Shown one piece after another: positions 23,622 through 31,382 of a stretch of 37,098 bases of DNA. Under the pieces are notes generated by a model. The model saw only the letters and a program-made list of their open reading frames with translations, was not told the DNA's origin and did no database searches. The position numbers were made by a program, and so were the translations under genes. This DNA comes from Archangiaceae bacterium (GTDB taxonomy: Bacteria; Myxococcota; Myxococcia; Myxococcales; Myxococcaceae), in the NCBI GenBank assembly GCA_016879935.1, contig JAACJQ010000305.1:1-37098 (forward strand), read 5' to 3'. How positions within the stretch are numbered: the stretch's first letter is position 1; every line of letters begins with the position of its first letter.

Positions 23622-24503
23622 ATGGCGCAACACCAGACGAAGACCGTGCTCGTCACGGGCGGAGGCCGCGGCCTCGGCAAAGGTGTGGTGCTCTCGCTGG
23701 CCGCGCGGGGACATCACGTCGTTCTGACGACTCGAGACGCGCCGTCGGCCGAGGTGACGGTGCGTGAAGCGCGAGCGGCGTCCCTCGCTCCCAACCTCGA
23801 GTGCTTCGAGGCCGACCTCTCGTCCTTCGCGTCCATCGAACGGTGCCTCGCGTCGCTCCCACCAGCGTTGCGCTTCGACGTCGTGATGCACGTCGCGGGC
23901 GTGATGCAGCAGAGCCCCACCCGCCGCCTCAGCGCCGACGGCTTCGAAGAGACACTCGCCGTGAACGTGCTCGCGCCGTTCCTGCTGACGAAAGGTCTGT
24001 TGCCGCGGCTCAACCCGGGCGGGCGCATCGTCTGCGTCTCATCGCGCCTGCACCTGCCAGATTCGCGCGGAGCGCCCGTTCACTTCGACTTCGACGACCC
24101 GAACCTCGAGCGCGGCTACCACCCCGAGCGGGCGTACAAGAACTCGAAGCTCGCCCTCGTGTGGTTCGTGAACGAGCTCGCGCGCCGCGTTCCGAAAGCG
24201 CGTGCCACCGTGCACGCCGTGTGTCCCGGCTTCGTGCCCGAGACGGCGCAGGCGTCGACGACTGGCGTGATGCACTTCGTGATGGCGCACGTGATGCCGC
24301 ACATGCCCTTCGCGACACGGCTCGACGACGCCATCGACGCGTTGTGCTTCACCGCGCTCGACCCCTCACTCGACCAGACGACGGGAGACTTCTGGGCCGA
24401 GAAGAAGCCGTTCGACTCGAGCCCGCAGTCGAGGCGCGTGGAAGACGCGAGGCGCTTCTGGGCGTGGTGTGAGGCGGTGACGAAGTCTGGCGCCTGGCCC
24501 TGA
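23622..24503 (+). CDS. Short-chain dehydrogenase/reductase
   Basis: The 293-residue protein has the classical SDR pattern. The cofactor loop TGGGRGLG is at about 12-19, the acidic D-L strand is ECFEADLSSF, the N-A-G motif is replaced by HVAGV, VNVLAPF lies at about 114-120, and the catalytic Ser is in CVSSR. The Y-x-x-x-K motif is in AYKNSK. After the active site, CPGFVPET is typical of classical SDRs. It is cytoplasmic and NAD(P)-dependent, and the pattern resembles retinol dehydrogenase/WWOX-type SDRs. The substrate is unknown. It is followed by a GST gene 70 bp downstream on the same strand, possibly co-transcribed. Confidence 0.92.
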   Translation: MAQHQTKTVLVTGGGRGLGKGVVLSLAARGHHVVLTTRDAPSAEVTVREARAASLAPNLECFEADLSSFASIERCLASLPPALRFDVVMHVAGVMQQSPTRRLSADGFEETLAVNVLAPFLLTKGLLPRLNPGGRIVCVSSRLHLPDSRGAPVHFDFDDPNLERGYHPERAYKNSKLALVWFVNELARRVPKARATVHAVCPGFVPETAQASTTGVMHFVMAHVMPHMPFATRLDDAIDALCFTALDPSLDQTTGDFWAEKKPFDSSPQSRRVEDARRFWAWCEAVTKSGAWP

Positions 24504-24573
24504 GCCCACCTCTTCGTGCGGGCGTCCACAAACGCGCCACTCGACTTCACGCCGGGTGCGCTACTCAGCGCGC

Positions 24574-25179
24574 ATGACCAAGCCCACGCTCACGTACTTC
24601 GACATTCCCACCAGCCGCGGCGAGGAGTGCCGTCTCGCGCTCTTCATCGCCGGCGTTCCGTTCACCGACGAGCGGCTGAATCGAGAGCAGTGGGAGGCCC
24701 ACAAGGCCTCGGCTCCGTACGGCGCGCTGCCCACCTTCTCGATGGAGGGCAAGCCGGTGCTCGCGCAGTCGAACGCGATTCTGCGAATGATTGGTGGCCA
24801 GCACGGGCTGCTCCCTGCCGACCCCTGGGAGTCGGCGCGGCACGAAGGCGTGATGTGCTCGGTCGAAGAGCTGCGCGCGAAGCTCGGGCCGACCCTGCGC
24901 ATCAAGGACGAGGCCGAGAAGAAGGCCGCACGTACGGCGCTGGCGACCGGCTTCCTTCCCGAGTGGGCGGGGCAGATGGAGAAGCAGATCGTCGGCCCGT
25001 TCGTCGGAGGCACCGCCCTGAGCGTCGCCGACCTCAAGCTCTTCGTGGCGACCTCGTCGATTCTGAAGGGCGTCGTCGACTTCATTCCGCCGTCGACCTT
25101 CGAGCCGTTCCCGAAGCTGCTCGCGCTCGTCGCCGCGGTGAAGGCGCACCCGAAGGTCGTCGCCTGGTACGCGCGCTGA
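24574..25179 (+). CDS. Glutathione S-transferase family protein
   Basis: The 201-residue protein from ATG 24574 shows the two-domain GST layout. The thioredoxin-like N-terminus has TLTYFDIPTSRGEECRLAL (Tyr8 is a candidate for the thiol-activating Tyr), the cis-Pro region GALPTF, and the glutathione-binding QSNAIL motif near 65-70. The helical C-terminal domain (about 85-200) includes the conserved LSVADLKLF motif near 150. This resembles the sigma/alpha-type arrangement. It acts in the cytoplasm in conjugation or peroxide detoxification. A longer GTG start at 24556 is less likely. Its TGA abuts the stop of the convergent small lipoprotein in TGATCA. Confidence 0.92.
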   Translation: MTKPTLTYFDIPTSRGEECRLALFIAGVPFTDERLNREQWEAHKASAPYGALPTFSMEGKPVLAQSNAILRMIGGQHGLLPADPWESARHEGVMCSVEELRAKLGPTLRIKDEAEKKAARTALATGFLPEWAGQMEKQIVGPFVGGTALSVADLKLFVATSSILKGVVDFIPPSTFEPFPKLLALVAAVKAHPKVVAWYAR

Positions 25180-25356
25180 TCAGTGGCAGGTCGAACACGA
25201 CTGCGTGCAGCGCGTGTCCTTGTGCACGCACGAGGTGAGTGACGACGACGTGGTGCCGCCATCGGCGGTGCTGACGTCGACCCCGCCACACGCAGAGAAG
25301 GCGGTCGCGAGCGCGGTGAAGAGGACCACGAGGACGAGGCGGTTCGTTCGGTTCAT
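25180..25356 (-). CDS. Small Cys-rich lipoprotein, 58 aa
   Basis: The frame from ATG 25356 encodes a 58-residue protein with a complete lipoprotein signal (NRLVLVVLFTALATAFSAC, lipobox FSAC at about 19-22). It is followed by GGVDVSTADGG, a Ser-rich linker, and a C-terminal Cys cluster C-VHKDTR-C-TQS-C-ST-CH*. The last five Cys-containing positions, ending in Cys-His, could bind metal or form disulfides. The codon pattern and lipobox make it a credible gene. Its stop (TCA at 25180-25182) is back to back with the GST stop. No relative is known to me. Confidence 0.8.
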   Translation of the reverse strand: MNRTNRLVLVVLFTALATAFSACGGVDVSTADGGTTSSSLTSCVHKDTRCTQSCSTCH

Positions 25357-25385
25357 GCCGCTCTCGTGAGCCGCCCGGCGCCCAA

Positions 25386-25449
25386 GCGATCAACGCGCGG
25401 TTTCGTGTCGACCGGGTGATCGACTTCGCCCGCTCGCGCACACACGAGG
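25386..25449. repeat. Possible diverged copy of the palindromic repeat
   Basis: The spacer between the 25356 start and the 25460 start contains GCGATCAACGCG at 25386, then GTGATCGACTTCGCCC, then CTCGCGCACACACG up to 25446, matching in order the (C)GATGAACGCG, GTGAATCGACT and CTCGCGCAGACACG blocks of the array at 10109-10401. The match was made by eye and is imperfect. Confidence 0.45.
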
Positions 25450-25459
25450 GCGGTGCCCC

Positions 25460-26164
25460 GTGAATCGACTCCTCTGCGTCTGTTGTCTGATGGTCGCCTG
25501 CTCCGCTCCCGAATCGCCTGCCGCCGCAGTGGTGGTGACGCCGGCCGTGCCCCAGCCCACACTCGCCGCGATGCTCATCGCGGTGAACTGGCCCGCGGCA
25601 AAGCCCGTGCGCTCGTCGCTCACCGCGACCGGCGGCACGCTCACGCTCCTCACCTCGAGCGCGGCCGCGACGGCTGAACGCCGTCAGGTGTCGTGGCTCA
25701 CGCAGCGCTCGGCGGGAACGCTCGTGGTCGCGTGGGATCCGCCGGAGCTGGCGACCCAACTCACTCTCGATGGCGCGACCGTGACGGCCGGTGAGCTGCT
25801 CAGCGCGGGTCGTGCAGCAGGTCTGCTCGCCGTGCCCGTCACCGACGACACCTGCGGCTTTCTCACGGGCACGGCGCGCCTCGTCGAGGGCCAGCTGCGG
25901 GTGAAGACGTTGCTGCGTGACGCGCAGGGCGAGCGCATGGGCCTGCTGCGCTTCTCGTCACCCGAGTCGTCGCTCGAGTGGATGGATGGCGAAGGCAACG
26001 TCGTGCAGACGCAGGGCGACGTCACCATCGAGGGCGCGCACTTTCTCGTTCGCACCCGAGAGCGCCGCGTCTCGGGGCACCTCGTCGGCTCGGGTACGAC
26101 GCGAACGGTCTTCGGCTCGGTGTCGTGCCCGAAGGAGCTCGGGGTCAGCACCGCGGCGAAGTGA
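25460..26164 (+). CDS. Lipoprotein of unknown function
   Basis: The 234-residue protein starts at GTG 25460 (GAGGGCGG about 10 nt upstream). It has a lipoprotein signal (MNRLLCVCCLMVACSAP, lipobox MVAC at about 11-14). The mature part is a beta-rich, small-residue chain (ATGGTLTLLTSSAAATAERRQVSWL, LVVAWDPPELATQLTLDGATV, RRVSGHLVGSG) with only two well-spaced Cys in the later part (CGFLTG and VSCPKEL). I recognise no family. It is divergent from the 58-aa lipoprotein and convergent, with no gap, with the TPR membrane protein (TGATCA). Confidence 0.82.
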   Translation: MNRLLCVCCLMVACSAPESPAAAVVVTPAVPQPTLAAMLIAVNWPAAKPVRSSLTATGGTLTLLTSSAAATAERRQVSWLTQRSAGTLVVAWDPPELATQLTLDGATVTAGELLSAGRAAGLLAVPVTDDTCGFLTGTARLVEGQLRVKTLLRDAQGERMGLLRFSSPESSLEWMDGEGNVVQTQGDVTIEGAHFLVRTRERRVSGHLVGSGTTRTVFGSVSCPKELGVSTAAK

Positions 26165-26962
26165 TCAGACCTCTGGCGCGCGGGTGACGAACTCCACCAG
26201 CTCGGGCCACACCTTCCGCAGGGCATCGGGGCCGGCTTCACCGAAGAGCGCGACGCGGTCGACCGGCCGGGCCTGCCCGAGAAACTGCTCCGCCGCCCAC
26301 GCGGTGAGTGCGTCGGCGAGGCCGCGGGTCGGGCCTCCGAGCAGCTTCACCTCGTACGAGGCGAGCAGCTCCCTGGCGCTCTTCAGCTCGTTCGAGCGCA
26401 GCGCGACGACGGCCTTCGCGATGGTGAGGTGCGCCGAGCGGTCGAGCTTCAGCTGGTCGGCCTGGGTGATGCGCTGGCGGGCTTCGTCGAGCCGGCCCAG
26501 CAGCGCCGCCGTGAGCGCCAGGTACGGCACCACCATGCGCTCGAGGTCGAAGCTGAAGTTCGCCACCTTCATGCGCGACGCCTGAAGGAACGACGCCTCG
26601 GCTTCGGCCACGCGCCACAACGAGAACAGCGCGATGCCACGATTGAAGATGAACACGTGCGAGCGTGGGTACCGTTTGTGGCTGCGCTCGAACGCAGCGA
26701 CCGCTTCGGTGAAGCGGCCTTGATTCAAGAAGGTGATGCCCTCCACCGACTCGGCGTTCGCGCGTTTCATGCGAAAGAGGAAGAACGCGAAGGTGACGAG
26801 GCCGACGAGAATCGGAAACCACGCACCCAGCTGAACCAGGCCGTACGCCTGCGCGAGGCCGGCGAGGGCTCCGAAGAGAATGATGCCGACGATGAAGGCG
26901 ATTCGCTCCACGCGCGGAACAGAGCCGACGAGGCGCCAGCTGTCGACGCGCGTGTTCGCCAC
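26165..26962 (-). CDS. TPR-like membrane protein
   Basis: The 265-residue protein starts at GTG 26962. It has two adjacent membrane segments near the N-terminus (about 18-38 and 46-64: IAFIVGIILFGALAGLAQAYG and LGAWFPILVGLVTFAFFLF), then a soluble helical part with tetratricopeptide-like pairs (GITFLNQGRFTEAVAAFERSHKRYPRS, FNRGIALFSLWRVAEAEASFLQAS, KAVVALRSNELKSARELLASYE). It is therefore probably an inner-membrane adaptor with a cytoplasmic TPR domain. It is divergent from the redox operon across a 201-bp spacer, which holds one TGATCA at 26990 and no evident gene. Confidence 0.85.
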   Translation of the reverse strand: MANTRVDSWRLVGSVPRVERIAFIVGIILFGALAGLAQAYGLVQLGAWFPILVGLVTFAFFLFRMKRANAESVEGITFLNQGRFTEAVAAFERSHKRYPRSHVFIFNRGIALFSLWRVAEAEASFLQASRMKVANFSFDLERMVVPYLALTAALLGRLDEARQRITQADQLKLDRSAHLTIAKAVVALRSNELKSARELLASYEVKLLGGPTRGLADALTAWAAEQFLGQARPVDRVALFGEAGPDALRKVWPELVEFVTRAPEV

Positions 26963-27163
26963 GCGTGGCCCGCGGCGAAGAAGAAGGGCTGATCAACCCG
27001 GCTGCACACTTTCGTTCACGCCTCGCAAAGAAGGTGAGCCGGGGCCTGTAAAAGATGCGGGCTGAGGGCTCCCGTCCCCTCGAGCTGACACGTGCCACCA
27101 CCCTGGCTCCCCGCTGATCCACAGGCCTCGGGCGTGGGCACGGGCCGTGCTACCGGGCCGCAC

Positions 27164-27682
27164 ATGCACGCACGCATCGTCGGTCTGACCCTGCTCTGCA
27201 TCGCCAGTCTTGCGTGCACGAAGGCAGCGCCGTCGACCCAGTTTCGAGAAGGGCCGCTCGACCTCACGCTGCCGTCGTACCCCGACCGAACCAGCTTCAC
27301 GCTCTCGTCGCGCAAGGGCCGCGTGGTGCTGCTCGACGTGTGGGCGACCTGGTGTGAGCCGTGCCGCGAGTCGTTGCCGAAGTACCAGGCGCTGGCGGCG
27401 AAGCATGGCGGCAAGGGCCTCGACGTCGTCACCATCAACGTCGACGGCGAAGCGGCCGTGCCGAAGGCGATTCCCACCTTCGTGACCGAGACGAAGCTCT
27501 CGCTGCCCATCCTCCTCGACACCGACGCGAAGCTCTCGGAAGAGCAGCTGCGCGTGAAGGTGATGCCCACCGCCTTCCTCGTCGACCGCAAAGGTGTCGT
27601 TCGGCACGTGCACGAAGGCTTCGAGGGCGAGACGTTCGCGCAGCTCGAGCATCAGCTCGAAGGTCTGCTGGCGGAGCCATGA
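27164..27682 (+). CDS. TlpA/ResA-like thioredoxin-fold lipoprotein (first gene of redox operon)
   Basis: The 172-residue protein begins at ATG 27164 with a lipoprotein signal (IASLACTK, Cys18). It has a thioredoxin fold: RVVLLDVWATWCEPCRES with redox-active Cys64 and Cys67, DVVTINVDG, the AhpC/TSA-like PILLDTDAKLSEEQLRVK stretch, and VMPTAFLVDRKG holding the cis-Pro. Extracytoplasmic members of this family reduce disulfides, classically in cytochrome-c maturation. Here that role suits the operon's many Cys-rich heme-like proteins, but this is inference. It overlaps the next gene by ATGA (27679-27682). Confidence 0.92.
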   Translation: MHARIVGLTLLCIASLACTKAAPSTQFREGPLDLTLPSYPDRTSFTLSSRKGRVVLLDVWATWCEPCRESLPKYQALAAKHGGKGLDVVTINVDGEAAVPKAIPTFVTETKLSLPILLDTDAKLSEEQLRVKVMPTAFLVDRKGVVRHVHEGFEGETFAQLEHQLEGLLAEP

Positions 27683-27885
27683 TGCGAGTGTTCGTCGTCG
27701 TGCTGGTGACCGCGCTCTCTGGCTGCAGCTTCGTGTCTCCCGCGAAGCGCGCCACGCTCTCGAAGCGCTGCATGCAGTTTCAGGAAGACGGTGACGAGCT
27801 CGTGCTCGAGAACCACCTCATCGACAGCCGAGAAGGATCGTCAGGCGCACGCGGAGCCCGGGGCGGTGGATGCGGCTGCAACTGA
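27679..27885 (+). CDS. DUF4266 small lipoprotein
   Basis: The 68-residue protein (ATG 27679, or ATG 27682) has the lipobox LSGC (Cys16), then FVSPAKRATLSKRCMQF and HLIDSREGS, and ends in GGGCGCN. That ending, together with the SREGS-x-G pattern, is the signature I recall for DUF4266, a short lipoprotein usually next to DUF3570 and ApbE genes. It is anchored in the envelope, and the C-terminal CGCN could bind metal or form a thioether. It overlaps TlpA by four bases and the DUF3570 start by 16 bp (27870-27885), which indicates strong coupling. Confidence 0.9.
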   Translation: MMRVFVVVLVTALSGCSFVSPAKRATLSKRCMQFQEDGDELVLENHLIDSREGSSGARGARGGGCGCN

Positions 27886-28949
27886 CGCTCGCCGCGTTGC
27901 TGTCGGGCTCCGTCTCCTCCGCCGAGGTGGAGGTGTCGTCGAAGGTGCAGGTGTACGCCGACACCGGCCAGACGGTCGTCATCTCGCCGCACGTCACCGG
28001 CACCGTGACGCTGCCGTCGAAGACCTCGCTCTCGGCCACGTACACGGAGGACATCGTCTCGAGCGCGTCGGTCGACGTGCGCACCACCGCGAGCCCACGC
28101 ATCTTCGACCGCCGGCAGGAGGTCGACTTCGGGCTCGGCCAGCTCGTGGGCGGCTTTCAGCTCGGCGCCAGCTACGTGCACGCGCGCGAACGCGACTATC
28201 TCTCGAACGGTGGCTCCTTCTCGGCGTCGCGTGAGCTCTTCCAGAAGAACACCACGCTCTCGCTGCGGGCGGGCGTCATGAGCAACCTCGTGGGCCGCGC
28301 CGACGACCCGCTCTTTCAGGCGCCGATGACCGACTGGAGCGCCGACCTCGCCGTCACTCAAATCTTCACGCCCACCACCATCATGCAGGTGAACGCCACC
28401 GTCGCGCGCAGCAACGGCATGATGGCGAGCCCCTATCGCAAGGTGCGCGTGCCCATGCCCGACAGCGGCGCGGGTTCACTCGTGCTCTTCATGCCCGAGA
28501 ACGAGCCCTCGGAGCGGCTGCGCTTCGCCGGTGCGGTCGGCCTCAAGCAGGCGCTTGGTGACGTGGTGGTGCTGCACGGCGAGTACCGGCTCTATCGCGA
28601 CTCGTGGAGCGTGCTCTCGCACACCGTCGACGCGCGCGTGGTGTTCGACCTCTCTCCCATCACGGTGCGGCTGCGCTATCGCGGCTACACGCAGAGCCGC
28701 GCCTCGTTCTACCAGCCGGCCTACGACACGCTCCGGCTCTACCTCTCGAGCGACCGAGAGCTCTCGGCGTTCTCGTCGCACCTCTTCGGCGCGAAGGTCG
28801 AGTGGCAGCCGCTGCGCACCGAAGGCGCCGGCGCGCGCTTTCGTTTCGACGTGAAAGTCGAGGGCATGTACTTCCGCTACCCCGAGTTCCTGCGGCTCGA
28901 CCAGCGGTGGGCGCTCATCACCCAGGCCGGCATGGCGGTGGACTTCTGA
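27870..28949 (+). CDS. DUF3570 outer-membrane beta-barrel-like protein
   Basis: The 359-residue protein has a signal peptide (MRLQLTLAALLSGSVSSA). The start of the mature chain matches DUF3570: VQVYADTGQTVVISP and SLSATYTEDIVSSASVDVRTTASP, then DRRQEVDFG. The rest is strand-rich with aromatic ends of strands (YRLYRDSWSVLSHTVDARVVFD, YRGYTQSRASFYQP, GMYFRYPEF), ending GMAVDF with a C-terminal Phe, as in outer-membrane barrels. The family pattern near residue 64, which I remember as (S/T)GAS, reads SSAS here. The family's function is unknown; it travels with ApbE and DUF4266. The stop overlaps the next ATG (TGATG). Confidence 0.9.
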   Translation: MRLQLTLAALLSGSVSSAEVEVSSKVQVYADTGQTVVISPHVTGTVTLPSKTSLSATYTEDIVSSASVDVRTTASPRIFDRRQEVDFGLGQLVGGFQLGASYVHARERDYLSNGGSFSASRELFQKNTTLSLRAGVMSNLVGRADDPLFQAPMTDWSADLAVTQIFTPTTIMQVNATVARSNGMMASPYRKVRVPMPDSGAGSLVLFMPENEPSERLRFAGAVGLKQALGDVVVLHGEYRLYRDSWSVLSHTVDARVVFDLSPITVRLRYRGYTQSRASFYQPAYDTLRLYLSSDRELSAFSSHLFGAKVEWQPLRTEGAGARFRFDVKVEGMYFRYPEFLRLDQRWALITQAGMAVDF

Positions 28950-29872
28950 TGCGTGCGCTCGGCGTCGTCCTCGTCGCGGCCTCGGCGTTTCCCTGCGGCA
29001 CGCCTCCGCCTGCGACCCAGATTCCGTCACTCGACCAGGCCGCGTTCGAAGCGCAGGTCGAGCCCGAGCTGCTGGCGAGCTGTGCGTACAGCGGCTGTCA
29101 CGGTGCGCCGCTGCGACCGCTACGCCTGTACTCGCCCGCGGGTGAGCGCATCGCCGCGGGCCTGTCGAGCAACACGCCGCTGACGCCCGAGGAGCACCGC
29201 GCGAACTTCCTCGCGGCCTCGGCCGCTGCTGCTCCGTCGAGCGCGCCGTTGCCCGACCTCTTGCGCAAGCCGCTCCAGGAGGAGGCGGGCGGCGCAGGGC
29301 ACGGTGGCGTCGACCGCTACGGCCACAACGTCTACGCGAAGAAGGACGACGCGCGGTGGCGGCTGCTCGAGGCGTGGGTCGGTGGTGCGGCCTTCGATGG
29401 GGGCCTCGGCTCCGGTGGGGGTTCGGCAGGAGGAGACGCGAGCGGCGGTGGGGCGGGCGGCGGAGGCGCGGGTGGTGGCGAGCCGATGGCGGGTGGGGCG
29501 GCTTCGGGTGGTGGCGGCGTTGGTGGAGGCGCTGCAGTCGCCGCCTGTCTGCCCGCAGCGGGCGTCAGCTACGACCGCGTCGGCGCCATCGTCACAAAAG
29601 AGACCTGCGCGAAGGAGTCGGGCTGTCACACCCCCGAGAACGCGCCAGACGCAGGCTGCTTCGTGGCCGACACCTGCGAGACGTTGCGCAACGCCGGCTG
29701 TCTGCAGCGCGCGGTGCAGCCGTGCAATGCGAGAGGCTCGACGCTCGTTCGGTACACCGGCGCGCCGCCCTACGGCTTCAAGTCGCATCAGGGCGTGCTG
29801 TTGCCGATTCACCTGCGCGCCATCGTCGAGTGGATCGACGGCGGAGCGAGCTGCGACGGCGGTGGGCCATGA
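28949..29872 (+). CDS. Two-domain envelope protein with CX4CH and CX5CH motifs
   Basis: The 307-residue protein starts at ATG 28949, whose A is the last base of the previous stop. Its signal (MRALGVVLVAASAFPC) has an atypical lipobox AFPC. Domain one (about 28-148) carries C45-AYSG-C50-H51, domain two (about 205-307) C220-AKESG-C226-H227. A Gly-rich linker (about 151-196) separates them. The N-terminal part reads QVEPELLASCAYSGCHG, like the start of myxobacterial cytochrome-like lipoproteins where CX4CH replaces CxxCH. Heme attachment to CX4CH is known in multiheme cytochromes c3, but unproven here. The C-terminal part ends LRAIVEWIDGGASC, similar to other cytochrome-like proteins. The stop overlaps the next start (ATGA). 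Confidence 0.85.
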   Translation: MRALGVVLVAASAFPCGTPPPATQIPSLDQAAFEAQVEPELLASCAYSGCHGAPLRPLRLYSPAGERIAAGLSSNTPLTPEEHRANFLAASAAAAPSSAPLPDLLRKPLQEEAGGAGHGGVDRYGHNVYAKKDDARWRLLEAWVGGAAFDGGLGSGGGSAGGDASGGGAGGGGAGGGEPMAGGAASGGGGVGGGAAVAACLPAAGVSYDRVGAIVTKETCAKESGCHTPENAPDAGCFVADTCETLRNAGCLQRAVQPCNARGSTLVRYTGAPPYGFKSHQGVLLPIHLRAIVEWIDGGASCDGGGP

Positions 29873-31380
29873 CGGGTCTCGCGCTCTCGCTGGTGCTCGC
29901 CTTCGGCAGCCCCGGAGACTTCGCCGCGCCCGCGACGCTCGGTGGTGGCAGCGGCGGCCGCTTCACCGGCTCGCCCAACGAGAAGTGGGACTGCAGCGTC
30001 TGCCACGTCACCCCGAGCCCCAGCACCTTCACGCTCACCGCCCAGGGCCGAGACCTCGTCGCGCAGGGCTACGTCCCGGGAGAAACGTACGACCTCGAGC
30101 TGCAGTCGGCCGCGCCCGGCAAACGAAACGCGTTCGCCCTCGAGTTCGTCACCCGCACGGGCGTTCGTGCGGGCACCGTCAGCAACGCGCTCCCCCTGAT
30201 GGACGCGGCGCAGCGCGAGTACGAGTGCTCGGGCGTCGACCCGGTCGAGGTCTTCGAGGAGCGCGTCGCGCAGAGCTACGCCTGTGCGGTGTCGAAGTGG
30301 CGCCTGCGGTGGACGGCGCCTTCGGAAGACGTCGGCGGCGTCTCGCTCTTCGTGAGCGTCGTCGACGGTGACAGTGACTCCACCAACCACGGTGACGTCA
30401 CCACCAACCGGCTGCTCGGCATTCCCTCTCCGTCGACGGTGGGACAACGCGCGGCGAGCTGCTCGGCGGTGCCGGGAAACCTGCTCGCGGTGTTGCTGGT
30501 GCTGCTCGCCGGGCCGTCGTTCGCGAAGAAGAAGAAGGTGGCTGCGCCGCCTGCGCCCGTCGAAGTGCCGGCCGAACCGAGTGCACCGCCGCCCGCTCCA
30601 GCGCTTGCGCCAGCCGTCGAGCCCGCGCCACCGACTCCGACTCCACCTCCTCCACCGATGGCCGCCGTCGCCGCACCTGCTCCGGAGACCGACGTTCCCG
30701 CGGCCCTCGAGCTCGAAGCACGCCTCGGGTTTGGCTACCGCTCGTTCTCGTTGTCGTCAGCGAGCTACGCGACGCCGTTTCGAGTCGGCTTCGCGTCATT
30801 CGGTGGTGCGGTGAGCCTGACTGCCTTCCCCATGCGGCTCCTGAGAACGTCGGTGCTCGAAGGCCTGCACGCGCAGGCCACCTACGCCGTCGGGTGGGCG
30901 CCGCAGAACCTCGGTCTGGGCAGCGCGCAGGTGCTGCCCTCCGACTTCGTGCTCGCGCTCGGGTACCGCTTTGGTGGTGCGGTAGTGCAGGTCGCGCCGC
31001 GCGCGACGTGGCGAATGCTCATCGGTGGCGTCGAACGCCACGCGCTCTTCGACGACGCCTTCTTCCAGAGCGTCGGAGGCGAGCTCGTCGCGTCGCTTCA
31101 GCTCGGTGCCGTGCGGCTCATGGTGGCGCCCCAGGCGGGCGCGGTGCTCGACGCTGGAGAGCAGGCGACGCGGGCGTACGGCCGCAACCTGGGCGGGTTG
31201 ACCTTCGGGGGGCGTGCGGGCGCCAGCCTGGCGTTGTCGAAGTCGGTGACGCTCTCACTGGCGTACCAGTTGACCGTGACGCGCGCGTCGCTCGCCGGCC
31301 GGGGGACGCGAAACCTCGAGGCGCTCTCGTTCTCCGACACGATTCACGGCGCGACCCTCTCGGTGGGGCTGGAGCAGTGA
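29869..31380 (+). CDS. Reeler-like CxxCH domain fused to an outer-membrane beta-barrel
   Basis: The 503-residue protein starts at ATG 29869 with a signal peptide (MTGLALSLVLAFGSPG). Domain one contains a canonical heme-c site CSVCH (42-46) and a Reeler-like beta-sandwich (about 52-185: GYVPGETYDLELQS, FALEFVTRTGVRAGTVS, WRLRWTAPSEDVGGVSLFVSVVD). Residues 198-223 are Cys, a hydrophobic stretch (204-219) and KKKK, resembling either a MYXO-CTERM-like anchor or an internal signal peptide. A Pro/Ala-rich linker (224-275) leads to a strand-rich barrel (280-503: LEARLGFGYRSFSLS to GATLSVGLEQ). An in-frame GTG at 30469 could start a separate barrel protein. The single uninterrupted frame argues for a fusion. 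Confidence 0.85.
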   Translation: MTGLALSLVLAFGSPGDFAAPATLGGGSGGRFTGSPNEKWDCSVCHVTPSPSTFTLTAQGRDLVAQGYVPGETYDLELQSAAPGKRNAFALEFVTRTGVRAGTVSNALPLMDAAQREYECSGVDPVEVFEERVAQSYACAVSKWRLRWTAPSEDVGGVSLFVSVVDGDSDSTNHGDVTTNRLLGIPSPSTVGQRAASCSAVPGNLLAVLLVLLAGPSFAKKKKVAAPPAPVEVPAEPSAPPPAPALAPAVEPAPPTPTPPPPPMAAVAAPAPETDVPAALELEARLGFGYRSFSLSSASYATPFRVGFASFGGAVSLTAFPMRLLRTSVLEGLHAQATYAVGWAPQNLGLGSAQVLPSDFVLALGYRFGGAVVQVAPRATWRMLIGGVERHALFDDAFFQSVGGELVASLQLGAVRLMVAPQAGAVLDAGEQATRAYGRNLGGLTFGGRAGASLALSKSVTLSLAYQLTVTRASLAGRGTRNLEALSFSDTIHGATLSVGLEQ

Positions 31381-31382
31381 CG

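Noticed and set aside
31320-31380. HGATLS near the end of the barrel fusion as an ApbE flavinylation site
   Set aside because: It lies in the last barrel strand next to the C-terminal Gln-containing end, lacks the usual S-G-A-T-x-(S/T) Ser and is likely coincidence.
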